DNA of 64,000 nt, taken from Gigaspora margarita (lineage: Eukaryota > Glomeromycota > Glomeromycetes > Diversisporales > Gigasporaceae). Positions 1-10,329 of this stretch are shown here, one piece after another. The notes below the pieces were generated by a model. The model did no database searches and was not told the origin of the DNA. It was given only the letters and a program-made list of their open reading frames with translations. Location: positions 83,190 to 147,189 of the forward strand of contig WTPW01000154.1 of the NCBI GenBank assembly GCA_009809945.1, written 5' to 3'. Position numbers and translations under genes: made by a program. The stretch's first letter is position 1, and each line of letters begins with the position of its first letter.

Positions 1-246
1 TTTTTACCCGGTGACAGTTAAAACATTATGTAATCGTTAAAGATCTGTTAATTGTTATATATCATTTCAAATAATTCTGATTATAATCGATTTATAGATA
101 TATAACGATTTAATATTAAAAATGATATATATCGATTTAGATATATATCGATTTTTATCCAATTAATCGATATATAACGATATTTTATAATTGATATAAA
201 ATGATTAAGTGTTATATATCGATCAATATCTATATATAAAATTTGC
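1..246. repeat. AT-rich repeat with ATCGATATAT motifs
   Basis: Many copies of ATATATCGATT and its reverse complement over about 200 bp, ending in TATATATAAAATTTGC where the LINE sequence begins. The same kind of sequence, with the same end, returns at 30640-30780, and shorter versions lie at 26790-26860 and 28850-28990. No coding capacity. It probably belongs to a small repeat family that abuts or truncates the LINE; its outer end lies outside the window. Confidence 0.5.
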
Positions 247-798
247 AGATGTAGTTGTATGTGATAGCATAGTTAATCTATGAAGAAATTGTTTGTTGGG
301 TTTGATTGCTGAGTGAGGTATCATTTAAGGGTAAGTATACTGAAATCACTCTCAACTTTTGGTTGCAAGAAAAGAAGAAGTCCACGGAAATTGCAGTGCC
401 CAGGAAGGTTTGTATATTGTGTATGTATGGTTGAATAGATTTGTATATGGCATGGCAGTGCTTCTGCTTGCCTTCTGCTTTTTGGCCATAGTACTATTGC
501 TATTGGAGGTGTATATGCAGTAGTAAGGGTTGCTAAGTTGTAAGTGAGTTGTCTTTGACTCTGCTAATTTTGTTTCAGTCATGCTTATGATGTGGAAATT
601 GTTGTAGTAACAGAATTCAAGCCATGTTTGTAGTTTAAGAGGTTTGTTTATGCCTTGAACATTATGTGTTAGAATTCGTAGTGTAGCCAATATGTCAGTT
701 GTCATTTCATTTGTATTTTCAGTGGTGTGTGTTGAAGTTGTTGCGTCTTCCAGGTGTGGGAAAGAGTTTTGTATTGCTTCTTTAGATGTTATCATCAT
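246..798 (-). pseudogene. LINE ORF2, N-terminal endonuclease fragment
   Basis: From the ATG at 798 the protein has LRILTHNVQGIN and then ISMTETKLAE, the first two conserved blocks of the APE-like endonuclease/exonuclease/phosphatase fold (Asn of the HNVQG block and the metal-binding Glu of TETK). A frameshift follows the NPYY segment; the other frame then carries on to RVISVYLPLND, matching the other LINE copy here, before a stop and the break near 246. In an intact LINE this domain nicks the target DNA for target-primed reverse transcription. The catalytic Asp/His blocks and the whole reverse transcriptase are missing. Confidence 0.75.
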
Positions 799-3294
799 CT
801 TCAAAGATTTTCCACTTGTACTTCGGTAGGTTTGGGAGTTGGAGCATGTACATGGGTAGGTCTTCAAAGTGGAAATAGGTTTTTAGTACCTCAGTCGTTA
901 TGGTGATGTCCTCGTACTTGTCAATTGGGAGAGTTATCTCCTGATGGAGCGGGTATCGATCAATGATTTCTTTTAGGTCATCTATGGACTTTGGTATTGG
1001 AAGTTTGGCTCCGTCCTTAGTTTCGTGTGAGTTCGAAATAACTTTGGGAATTTGAATCCATTCCAGTGGGATTCGTCTAAAGAAGTATATCTTTCTGAGC
1101 TCTCTTGATGCCTCTATCAGGGCTTTGGTAGTGGTAATGGGCAGTTGAATATTAGTGTTTGTAATTTGTTCCAGGGTGTCTGACAAGTCCGGTTTGTTTG
1201 TGAAGTTAAGGTCTGAGTATTGCTTCAGAAGCAGAATTGGTATGTGGTAATCTTCCTGTACTTCATTCAAGAAAGAATTAATTTCTTCCATTTCTGTTAT
1301 TGGGAATGTGTATTTTCTTTTTAGGTTGAGGTCTTTTGGATTGTGGGGGAGATGTTGCTTTTCTATGAAGAAGGCTTTTGGTACTCATGAGAATGAGTAG
1401 TGCTCTCGTAGCAAATCTATATAGGTTCTAAATACCTCCTCGTTAGTGGGTTTACAAGAAAAAAGGTTATGGAGTTGTTCTTTTAGTTCCTGTGGTATGG
1501 TTGTGGGTTCTTTGGTGGGACATCAAAGTAAGTTTCTGTTAGCCTGTCAAAGGTGTAGTATTGTCTTAACTGCGAGCAGTATTCCGGAATATCTCTCAAG
1601 TCCACTCTTTCTGTTATTGGGAATAGTTGTCCAAATTGCTCTGGTAGCTCATCTGGATGTTCTGGTAGTGCCTGTAACTGATTAGCAAAGTAGGTCTCAG
1701 GTAATTGTGAAAATCTAAATACTTGATGTAGAGCCACTACTATGCGGCCAGTTTGTCTTCTATCCTGTATTGGGAGCTTGAAGGGCAGGGGCCGTTTGAT
1801 ATCATCGGGTATTAATTCTGGTGTCTCTGGGAGTTTGGCTAGCATGTCATATCTTGTTTTCCTCACCATCCTCCGCACACTTTCAAAGGAGGGTTTTATT
1901 TCTATTTTTGCGTATCCCCTGAGATAGAATATTTTCTTTGTAACTTCGTGCTCATCATCGTCTAGTATATTAATGTCTTTGAAGTAGTCTATTGCTAACT
2001 TAACTCTCAATCCTGCGAAAATTTCATCTCTGTTATGTTTATTTGTCCTGGATATGTTATACTGCACCTTGTATTTTACTAGTGCCTCATCGAAGAGGAG
2101 TAAGAAGTCTTGCTAGTGTTGGGGCCGTGCTTCGTTTTGTCTATTGAATGATTTGAAGAAAGTCGTATCCTTTTTATCAAACTTCACATAAATCGATTCT
2201 GGCAGTTTATTCTCAGTTGGTGTGGCATGGCATTTATCTATTATTAGTACAGCTAGTTCTGATTCGTTCTTAAATGCTTCGATTATTCTATCTATAGTCC
2301 AGGTTTCTGTATTTAGACTGTGTTTACGATTCTCCTTTAATTTCGCCCTAATTCTGTTTTGTGTAATAACTTTCCATATGTTGTCCTGGGGCTTTGGTTT
2401 CCTTTTCCTGCTATCGCCTGTTTTTAATACTGTGCTGTAAGTGGGAGTAGGGTCATTTCCTTTATTATCCTCAACTGTGCCGGTCGATTCTGTCTCCATC
2501 TTGTCTAGCTCTGTGTTTGTGGCACCGTTATCTGGTTCTGGGTTCTCGAGTATGATAGTGTATTGATTATCTCCTATTTCTGGGACTTCTGAAGTTTGTT
2601 GATCTTCTATTTCTAGGTCTGCTATGTGCATCTGTGTTTCATGGCAATTTTCGTGTGTGGTTGCTATATACGGATTGTTAGATGAGAACTTCATGCCTAT
2701 AATAGGCGTTGCGATGATTTCTGGTTTGTTTGTTTTGGTAGTCACATGCAGTGATGGTGTATCTAGGAAAGTCTGGGTCAATGACATTTTGCCACTTTTT
2801 GTTTCTGCTGCCTCTTCGTCAGGTATCGCTTGTGTTGTAGTAGTGGGTGGTGGTGGGGTATCTACTGGGGACAGTTTAACTCTCTTGTGCTCATTATTGT
2901 CTTTGTCTATTTGCATCTCTACTGAGTCCGGTGAGGACCCCAGACATCTTTCATATAGGTCATAACTGGATTTTGGCCAATTTTGACCTAATTTGCTAAA
3001 AACGTTAAAATCTATTTACTTAAATAACTTCCGATCCAGTAATCAGAATTGAATGAACTTTTTTTTGTTAGATGCGCCTCACTGAGAGCTTCATTTTAAA
3101 AAAAAGTTCATTCAAATTGGACTACTGAATGCCAAGATAATTGCCAAAAACTGTTTTTTTGCTTTTTAAATTTCAGGGATTTTTGCTAAAATGCGTAACA
3201 TATGACCTCTGTACTATATGTCTGGGGTCCTGTCCGGTGTGTCCTCTGTGGTTGCCAGCAGGCTGTATGTATTTGCATTAGTTGTTGCCAACAT
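782..3294 (-). pseudogene. LINE ORF1, frameshifted and interrupted
   Basis: Three long minus-strand frames (2113-2916, 1483-2067 and 782-1291) read as consecutive pieces of one protein broken by frameshifts. Removing the MITE and one copy of its 8-bp target joins the first frame smoothly upstream to an ATG at 3292-3294. The N-terminal part is Ser/Thr/Glu rich and probably disordered; the rest contains repeated DLP and LPNLP-like segments and no recognised domain, and I see no zinc knuckle. The segments KRKPKPQDNIW and TIDRIIEAF match equivalents in the LINE at 57850-60660, as does the C-terminal W-(K/E)-IF motif. The role is inferred from position: LINE ORF1 proteins bind the element RNA. The ORF1 stop at 782-784 overlaps the ORF2 start. 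Confidence 0.65.
2934..3231. mobile_element. hAT-type MITE, family M1, copy 1
   Basis: 298 bp. Termini AGGACCCCAGACAT and its exact reverse complement, flanked by a perfect 8-bp duplication GTCCGGTG (2926-2933 and 3232-3239). Non-coding, with the subterminal motif TAATTTGCTAAAAA. It interrupts LINE ORF1. A second copy lies at 63103-63399, and the ends of the 9.7-kb segment at 37356-47055 have related termini. The 8-bp duplication points to hAT; there is no transposase to confirm it. Confidence 0.85.
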
Positions 3295-3400
3295 AGTCGG
3301 CAATAGTAGATTTTTGTTGAAAAGTCTCGAGCTGTCAACTTCTGACCGCCTACGCTTTATGTTTGCAGTGTTGGCTTGTCCCTGGGCAATGGATAGTTAA

Positions 3401-3983
3401 TTATTTGATAGTTGGGCTGAAAAGTTTGTTCCAAATTTTTGTAGACCTCCTTCCTGTATTTGTTTATTTGTGATTTTCAGGTGTACGAGAAAGAGTTTTT
3501 GTTTTTTATTTTTAACTCTTTTTATCTTTATTTTAGCTATAACCAAAATATGCAATAAATAATTACTTCTAACTTCAACTTGCTCAAGTTTTGTTGTAGT
3601 AAAATGCATTAACTATAAAGTTTTATAAGTTGGTGTTTTTAAAAAAGTTGGTATAAGAAATTGTCAAAAAGAGTTAATAGAATATCTTGTAACTTGTCTA
3701 ATTCAAATCTAATAAGAAAATAATTACTACAATTTTTTTTTTTAAAAAAATATTTAAAGACCATTTACTACATATTTGGTTATATCTAAAAAAGTTAAAA
3801 AATAATCAAACTCTTGTAAGCAAGATCTTCAGTATAGAAATCTTTATTAAAATTATTTTTTAACTTTTGATTTTTATATTTTTGAATATATTTTTTTAAA
3901 AAATTTTAATTTTTTTATCAAATATAAAAATAAAAAATCAAATAATAAATAGTTTTTAATTTTGTTAACAATTTTAGTATATA
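3401..3983. other. AT-rich non-coding stretch
   Basis: Runs of A and T with a short inverted repeat around 3780-3960 (TTAAAAAATAATCAAA and its imperfect complement). No gene or complete element recognised. Confidence 0.5.
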
Positions 3984-4488
3984 GAAGTGAGTTAGTAAAA
4001 AAAAATTAATTTTTTTTTAAAAAAAAATAAAAGTTTTTATAACTTTAAGCTTAAATATCTTAATAATTATTTTAATAAATTTAATAATTTTTTTATTTTA
4101 ATTCTATATAATTTCAAAATTAAAATAAAAATTTTTTTAGCAAATTTGATCAAATAGTTGTTAAGATATTTTAATTTAAAAATTAACAAATTTTTACTAA
4201 AAATGATTTGTTCCTTTTCTACTGATTCACCCTATGTATATATGGGGGTAAGTCAGTAGAAAAGGAACAAATTTTTTCTAAGTAAAAGTTTTCTTGACTT
4301 TAAATTTAAATATCTTAACAACTATATTAATAAATTTAATAATTTTTTTTATTTTAATCCTATATAATTTCACGATTAAAATAAAAAATTTTTTAGCAAA
4401 TTTGATTAAATAGTTGTTAAGATATTTAAATTTAAAAATTAAAAAAATTTTACTAAAAATGATTTGTCCCTTTTCTACTGACTCACCC
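3984..4488. mobile_element. Two adjacent copies of a ~250-bp MITE, family M2
   Basis: Copies at about 3984-4232 and 4243-4488 lie 10 bp apart in opposite orientations. Ends read GGGTAAGTCAGTAGAAAAGG and the reverse complement, next to TA dinucleotides. The interior is AT-rich with AAATATCTTAACAACTAT in both arms. Further copies are at 8261-8507 and 62610-62853. The TA flanks suggest a Tc1/mariner-type origin, which is inference. Confidence 0.75.
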
Positions 4489-4541
4489 TATATTTTGATT
4501 TCTTGAATAAGTTTAATTAATATTCCACTAGTCAACAGGTA

Positions 4542-5481
4542 TAATATTACAAGCCGATTGGTTTTTATTAGCTAGCTTAGCCAGCTAATAAAAATATCAG
4601 CTAAGTAGCTAGCTAATGGCTAATATAATAACTATATAGCATAACAATTATTATAAAACATACTTATAGTATTTTACCACTATAGGTAAATTAGATTTGC
4701 AAATCTGTGTAACAAAAACAAAAAAATAAATTTTTATAAAACAAAAAATAAATTTTGATTACTTTAGAGTTAGGGTGAGGCCTAGGATTTTATCAGGCAT
4801 TTGTATATACAAAATTTAGCAAGAAATTTTTTTTATTAGAACCCCAAAGTTGGTTCTATAAGCAAAATTTTGAGATATGAATGTTTTTTTAAAAAAAATA
4901 AACAAAAAAATTAAATTTTATGTTACACCTGATCTTAAATTTTGATTGGCTATTCTAATAGTTTTGTATAACATGGTGTAAAATACTATAGGTGCGTTTT
5001 AGTAAAACTCTAGCATAATATACAATATATTATTGTAATATATATAATATTTTCATATCTTATTTTTATAATGCTTCATATAAATTTTATTTAAAGTCTA
5101 TCAAAGAAATTTTAAATTTGATTATTTAACTCAGTAACACTTTTACCTTTAATTTGTATTGGCTATATATGCATATATATTTATTGCAGATTTATAACTT
5201 TAATAAGGAATTGATTAGAGTTCTAATTTGGAAGTATTTCTATAAGATTTTATTTATATATAAAAAATGCAATATGAAATAAAAAATGTTTGCTTTTAAA
5301 TAAAATACTTTTGTTATATACCTCTAACAATTTAGCAAAGTTTGATTTGATCTATTATTATATATACTTATTACATAAATAGTATATTCTTAGCCATATT
5401 AGCCAGCTGATATACTTGTATTAGTTGGCTTAGCTAGCTAAGCTGCCTTAGCTATGGCTTACTAGCCAGCTTGTAACACTA
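4542..5481. mobile_element. hAT-like non-autonomous element, 940 bp
   Basis: Ends TAATATTACAAGC and TAGTGTTACAAGC (inverted) with flanking AACAGGTA / AACAGGTG (4534-4541, 5482-5489; 7 of 8 match). Both subterminal regions are full of AGCTAGCTTAGCCAGCTAA-type palindromes. No ORF. It is inserted into the left end of the palindromic element that continues to 7348. Confidence 0.7.
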
Positions 5482-6117
5482 AACAGGTGCATGATTATAA
5501 TATAACATAATACAAATTACTATATAAATTACTTACAGACGAAATACTATGATCACTCAAGAAAAAATAATTATTTTACTAAGTTAACAGTTAATGACCA
5601 CTAATTAAAAGTTGTAGAACTCACTGAGATGCATTTAACAGTAGTTAGATTATTAAAATTAGCACAATAGATACTGAGATATTATCAAAAAATGATTGGC
5701 TAACTATATAAAATTCTATGTAAACATTTGGTAACATAAAATTTAAATAGTTAGCCAATTATTTTTCAATAATAACTCTCATCTACTAGGCCAATTTAAT
5801 GATCTTACCTTCTTTAGATTTATTATAATGAGCTTTATAACTTTCAATTAGTGAACATTGGCTATTAACTTAGTAAAAAAAATTTTTTTCTTGGTTAATT
5901 GTGATATTTCTATCTATAACATAGATTATTATAGCAGAAATGCTATGATCACTCAAGAAAAAATATTTTTTTACTAAATTAATAGCTAATACCCACTCAT
6001 TGAAAGTTGTAGAGCTTATTGTAATAAATTTAAAGGAGATGAGATCATTAAAATTGGTCTAGTAGATACAGAGTTATCATTAAAAACAATTAACTAACTA
6101 TATAAAATTTTATATAA

Positions 6118-6348
6118 GGCCATGCAAATTAAATTAATTGATTCTCGTCACATGGAACAACCAAATAGGACCCGGCCGGCCAGCAAAAAATGTTATATTT
6201 AAAAAATTTTTTAATATAAAAAATTTTTATAAATTTTTTTTTCAGACAAGAATAAAAATAATTTTATATAGAAAAAAATTTTAACTTCTCTAAAAAAGTG
6301 ACCTGGCCGGGTGACGAGAATTAATTTTATTAGTTTGCGTGGCCTAAT
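6118..6348. mobile_element. Small MITE at the centre of a family P palindrome
   Basis: Ends TAAGGCCATGCAAATTAA and TTAGGCCACGCAAACTAA (inverted), then ATTCTCGTCAC and CCGGCC in both arms. About 230 bp, non-coding. The target duplication is not clear. Confidence 0.5.
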
Positions 6349-6475
6349 CAAATATTTTGTTTATATAAAATTTTACATAGTTGGGCAATCATTTTTTGAT
6401 AATATCTCTGCATTTTTTGGGCTGATTGTAATGATCTAACTATCATTAGATATGTCTTAGCAAGCTTTACAACTT

Positions 6476-7197
6476 TTTTTTTTTGTATTAAGATGAGGTT
6501 TTGTCTCAATCTTTATTAACTTGTAAAAGTGCCTCCAGGGGTAGCTTTGGGTACATTTTATATTATGTAATACAAAATTACTCCATGTACAAATTATTAA
6601 ACAAGTATAAGACTTAGACTAATTTAGGGGGCATCCATAAATTACGTTATGCTTGAGGGGGGGTCCCCCAAAATATAACGATTTTGCAATATATAGGGGG
6701 GTCCCCCCAACATAACACAATTTTTTTCTAAAAATTTGTCTAAAACTTGATTCAGTAGTCGAAATTGGGTGATTTTGGTACCATTCGAATCGTCTCGAGG
6801 AGAGGATTCGAATGATACCAATTTCATTTGATTTGGATTACTGGATCACGTTTTATTAACGAAATACTATTGGTTATTATGTTTTCTTATAAAATTACTA
6901 TAAAATTAATATTAATAGTATTTCGTTAATAAAACGTGATCCAGTGGTCCAAATGAAACGAGTTTGGTACCATTGGATTCGCCTCATAGAGACGAATCGA
7001 ATGGTACCAAACTCATCCAGATTGGATCACCGGGTCATAATATATTCAAGTTTTTGTAAAGTTTTATATATAAACATACAGATTTTTAAAATTTTTTTTA
7101 TATAGTAGGGAGGGGGTCAAGAGCTGCTATGTAGGGGTACATAACGTTATTTATGGATGCCCCCTTATCTGCAACATAAACCATTAAAACTCATCTA
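6476..7197 (-). mobile_element. LINE 3' end, 5'-truncated, interrupted by a MITE
   Basis: On the minus strand the sequence contains the LINE 3' UTR also seen at 20013-20240 (TTGCAGATAA then TAGTCTAAG), a polyadenylation-like AATAAAGATTGAGA and an A tail (T run at 6476-6486). Similar 10-12 bp sequences lie at both sides (AGCTTTACAAC and AACTTTACAGC), fitting a target-site duplication. Only the 3' UTR is present. Confidence 0.65.
6627..7164. mobile_element. Harbinger-like MITE, family M3, copy 1
   Basis: 538 bp with ends GGGGGCATCCATAAATTACG and the complement of TAACGTTATTTATGGATGCC. Flanked by TTA on both sides (6624-6626, 7165-7167). The intact LINE 3' UTR at about 20180 shows the unoccupied sequence, so the 3-bp TTA duplication is supported. 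TTA duplications and GGG-starting ends fit PIF/Harbinger. The interior has two further hairpins with GGTACCATTCGAAT-like arms. A second, inverted copy is at 61067-61597. Confidence 0.75.
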
Positions 7198-7429
7198 GAT
7201 TTAACTTTACAGCTTTCAATTAGTGGGCATTGACTATTAATTTAGTAAAATAATTATTTTTTCTTGGGTAATCATGGCATTTCATCTAGAAGTGATTTAT
7301 ATAGTAATTTGCATTATGTTATACTATAATCATGCACCTGTTGACTAGCAGATCATCAATCAATTAAGCAATAATACTCGATTTATATAGTAAAATTTGA
7401 ATTTTACTATATAGCAACTATTGTAAATT

Positions 7430-8800
7430 GTAAGTAGAGTGCCATTTATCACCTGATTTTTTAGAATAGAGGGGTCTGAAAATTATCAGGCCCTAATAGC
7501 AGATAACTTTTGATTGGCTAAAATTTTTTGAAAATTTAAAAAATTTTTAAACTTAATATTAAATAAAATTTGAAACAGTAAGGGAAGTGACAAAAATCAG
7601 GTGATTTTCTAGAGGAGGGGTCAAAAAAGTTGAAATTATATATAGGAACCTGACCAAATCTATATTAAAAAAGAGGAAGGAGAGTAGGCCTCTGATAAAA
7701 AATAATCAGGTGATTAATAACACGGCCCTAATCCATTTTGGATGATTTTACTACCAAAATGTTTGTCTTGATGAGACAATTCCAACAAGTTTAAAATTAT
7801 CAAAATCCAATTACTGGATTCCAAGATCATTATAGATTTGTATTGCTTTAATTATATTAGTTTTGTATAAATTAAAAATAATTATTAAAAATCTTATAAA
7901 CTTAAACATTGAATAACTTGCGAACTAGTAATTTGTTTTAAATGATTTTACTACCAAAATACTTGTCTCAGTATGAGACAATTCTAATGAACCTAAAATT
8001 ATTAAATTCTGATCACAGGATCTCAAGATTATTCTAGATTTGTGTTATTTTAATATAAAATATATTAAATTAATTAAAAATAACACAAATCTATAATGAT
8101 CTTGGGATTTTGTAATCAGAATTTAACAATTTTAGGTTTGTTAGAATCGTCTCACTGAGATGAGCATTTTGGTAGTAAAATTATCCAAAACAAATCATTA
8201 GTTCACAAGTTATTCAATATTAAAATTTATAAAATCTTTAATAATAATTTTTAATATATAGGGGTAAGTCAGTAGAAAAGGGACAAATCATTTTTAGTAA
8301 ATTTTTTTTTAATTTTTAAATTTAAATATCTTAACAACTATTTAATCAAATTTGCTAAAAAAATTTTTATTTTAATTTTGAAATTATATAGAAATAAAAT
8401 AAAAAAAATTGATTAAATTTATTAAGATAGTTGTTAAGATATTTAAGTTTAAAGTCAAGAAAATTTTTACTTAGAAAAAATTTGGTCCTTTTTTACTGAC
8501 TCACCCCATATACAAAACTAATATAATTAAAGCAATACAAATCTATAATGATCTTGGGATTCAGTAATTGAATTGACGATTTTAGGCTTGTTGAAATTAT
8601 CTTATTGAGACAAGCATTTTGGTAGTAAAATTATTCAAAATGAATCACCAGTTCAAATTTTATTTAATATTAAAGTTTAAAAATTTTTTTAAATTTCAAA
8701 AAATTTTAGCCAATCAAATTGCAGTATTTATGATTAGGTAGAGGAGGAAGAGGATAGTCTCTTAGTAGCAAAATATCAGCTAATAAATGGCCCTTCCCTA
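7430..8800. mobile_element. Nested inverted-repeat elements
   Basis: Outer arms at 7435-7575 and 8650-8795 share TTGATTGGCTAAAATTTTTT and GCCATTTAT ends. Inside them, units containing GATTTTACTACCAAAATG occur at 7735-7905, 7925-8075, 8060-8235 and 8515-8655, the last two inverted, forming a mirror-like nest. Another piece of the outer family is at 33741-33900. No ORF. Confidence 0.55.
8261..8507. mobile_element. MITE family M2, copy 3
   Basis: Same ends and arms as the copies at 3984-4488, inserted in the nested inverted-repeat region and flanked by TATA-like sequence. Confidence 0.7.
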
Positions 8801-8865
8801 AGGTAGCTTATTTTTAAATTAAAGATATTTTTGAGGTTTTTATCAAAAGAAAGTAAGTAGCTTAT

Positions 8866-9193
8866 TGTCACAGGCTAAGCCTCAACCCATGACGTCGGTA
8901 CCCCTGATGCAGTACCCGCGAGTCAAGGCCGTAACACAAACCTGTGACCGAAGGTAACTCGGTATCCAAAGTCGTTCCAACCCTAAGATCGTAGTAATTA
9001 GTCATGGTATTAGTAATTATATTATTACCATAGCGCATAAGAAATGTAGTTACTATAGCGTAGGATAGAGAATAGATTAGTAATAGTATATAAGAGAGAC
9101 AAAATGTAAACTATTATACTTAGCTTAATCAGTAAACTTTCCAAGTTTCGCTTCAAATCAAACCCGTGGTTCTTAAATTGTCAGTTTGTTACA
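8866..9193 (+). repeat. 5' LTR of the chromovirus
   Basis: Begins TGTCAC and ends GTTACA, the usual TG...CA ends. Contains a TATATAAGAGAG-like stretch that may be the promoter TATA region. About 94% identical to the 3' LTR. Confidence 0.93.
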
Positions 9194-9269
9194 GTTTGAT
9201 TAAGCTACTTTCTTGTCTCGGCTTACCTCCTTGTATAATCCTAGAAAATTAAATTTCTAATAAATACTT

Positions 9270-10240
9270 TTGAAAATAAATAAACAAACAACAATAGCGG
9301 AACTTAATGATATCTTAGCCGCCTTACGTCAAATTCAACAAGAAAATCAAGTATTGCGTCAAGAGGGTGTGGAGCTCCGGAATGCATTAACTCAACTCCA
9401 GATGCAAGAAGCAGTCCCTATTCATGAAGCAGCCGGCCCTATCCAGCAAAGAGAACCGAAAATTAGTCTTCCGGATAAGTTTGATGGAACCCGTACTAAA
9501 TTTAGAGGGTTTATTATTCAAGTCCAACTTGTCATCCGGATGCAACCAAATCGGTACCCGGATGGCCAGACTCAAGTAGGACTTATCGGAAGTTTGCTGA
9601 CTGGCTTAGCCCTTGCATGGTTCGCACCACTTCTTGAAACTGATGCTATAGTACTTGGAAATTTTGATGATTTTGTTAGAGAGTTCGAATCTACATTTGG
9701 AGAAACGGACAAGGCTAGAACAGTGGCAAACAAGATTCGGAAACTTACCCAAGGCAACAAACCAGCCTCTAGTTACGCCTCTGAGTTTCGACAGGTCGCT
9801 AGTGACCTTGATTGGGGGGAGACAGCACTAATGGACCAATTTAGAACTGGACTCAGGAATGATGTAAAAGATTTACTACTTACCATGGATGGCCCCACTT
9901 CTCTTAATGATGCTATTACCAAAGCTGTCCGGTGTGATAATCGACTTTTTGAAAGACGTCGAGAACGTCAGCAGGGTATTTATACTAATTGGAATCAACC
10001 AATAACTTCTAGTACGGACAGTTCAGGTCCAGACCCCATGCAACTTGATGTGGTAAGGTCACGCACCCTTTCCAGTGAGGAAAAGCAAAGACGCAGGGTG
10101 AACAACCTTTGTTTGTATTGTGGCGAATCCGGTCACTTCGCTAAGACCTGCAAGAAAAAGAACAATAGTAGTCCATGGCATCGGGTTGACATAGCTATTG
10201 TAACTCAAGATCAGGTGTCAGGAAAAGAGGAGCCCCAACT
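9270..10240 (+). pseudogene. gag region of the chromovirus
   Basis: Encodes a capsid-type gag: an N-terminal coiled-coil-like stretch, then the retrotransposon gag domain (LALAWFAPLLE, FVREFESTFGETD, FRTGLRNDVKDLL) and a C-terminal CCHC zinc knuckle (CLYCGESGHFAKTC). In the family, gag forms the particle that packages element RNA. Part of the broken element. Confidence 0.9.
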
Positions 10241-10329
10241 GCAGTAGGGGAACTGCAGTTGGAGGCCAAAGAAATTGTTTACCTCTTACAATTAACCCCA
10301 ATAAATGCTTTTATCATACCTGTATCTTT

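Larger units (their letters stand above)
246..3400 (-). mobile_element. LINE (non-LTR retrotransposon), 5' half only
   Basis: Reading on the minus strand, a decayed ORF1 (about 3294 to 782) is followed by the start of ORF2 with an APE-type endonuclease domain. The element stops inside the endonuclease at about position 246; no reverse transcriptase follows. This is the opposite of the usual 5' truncation of LINEs, so the 3' part was lost by deletion, rearrangement or insertion of the ATCGAT repeat. A related element with the same layout lies at 57850-60660. A hAT-type MITE interrupts ORF1 at 2934-3231. Confidence 0.8.
5489..7348. mobile_element. Nested palindromic TIR elements, family P
   Basis: Two successive palindromes: arms 5545-5720 / 5745-5915, and arms 5940-6118 / 6350-6475 plus 7197-7290. 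Each arm carries the same core, recognisable by ATTAAAATTGG, AATTGAAAGTTGTAGAGC-like sequence and a junction near TATGTAAACA. Outer ends CTAGTCAACAGGTGCATGAT (interrupted on the left by the element at 4542-5481) and the complement near 7325-7348. No ORF. Related arms occur at 16940-19170, at 47190-49165 and in the inverted repeats of the recombinase element (43345-43640, 46330-46610). Confidence 0.6.
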
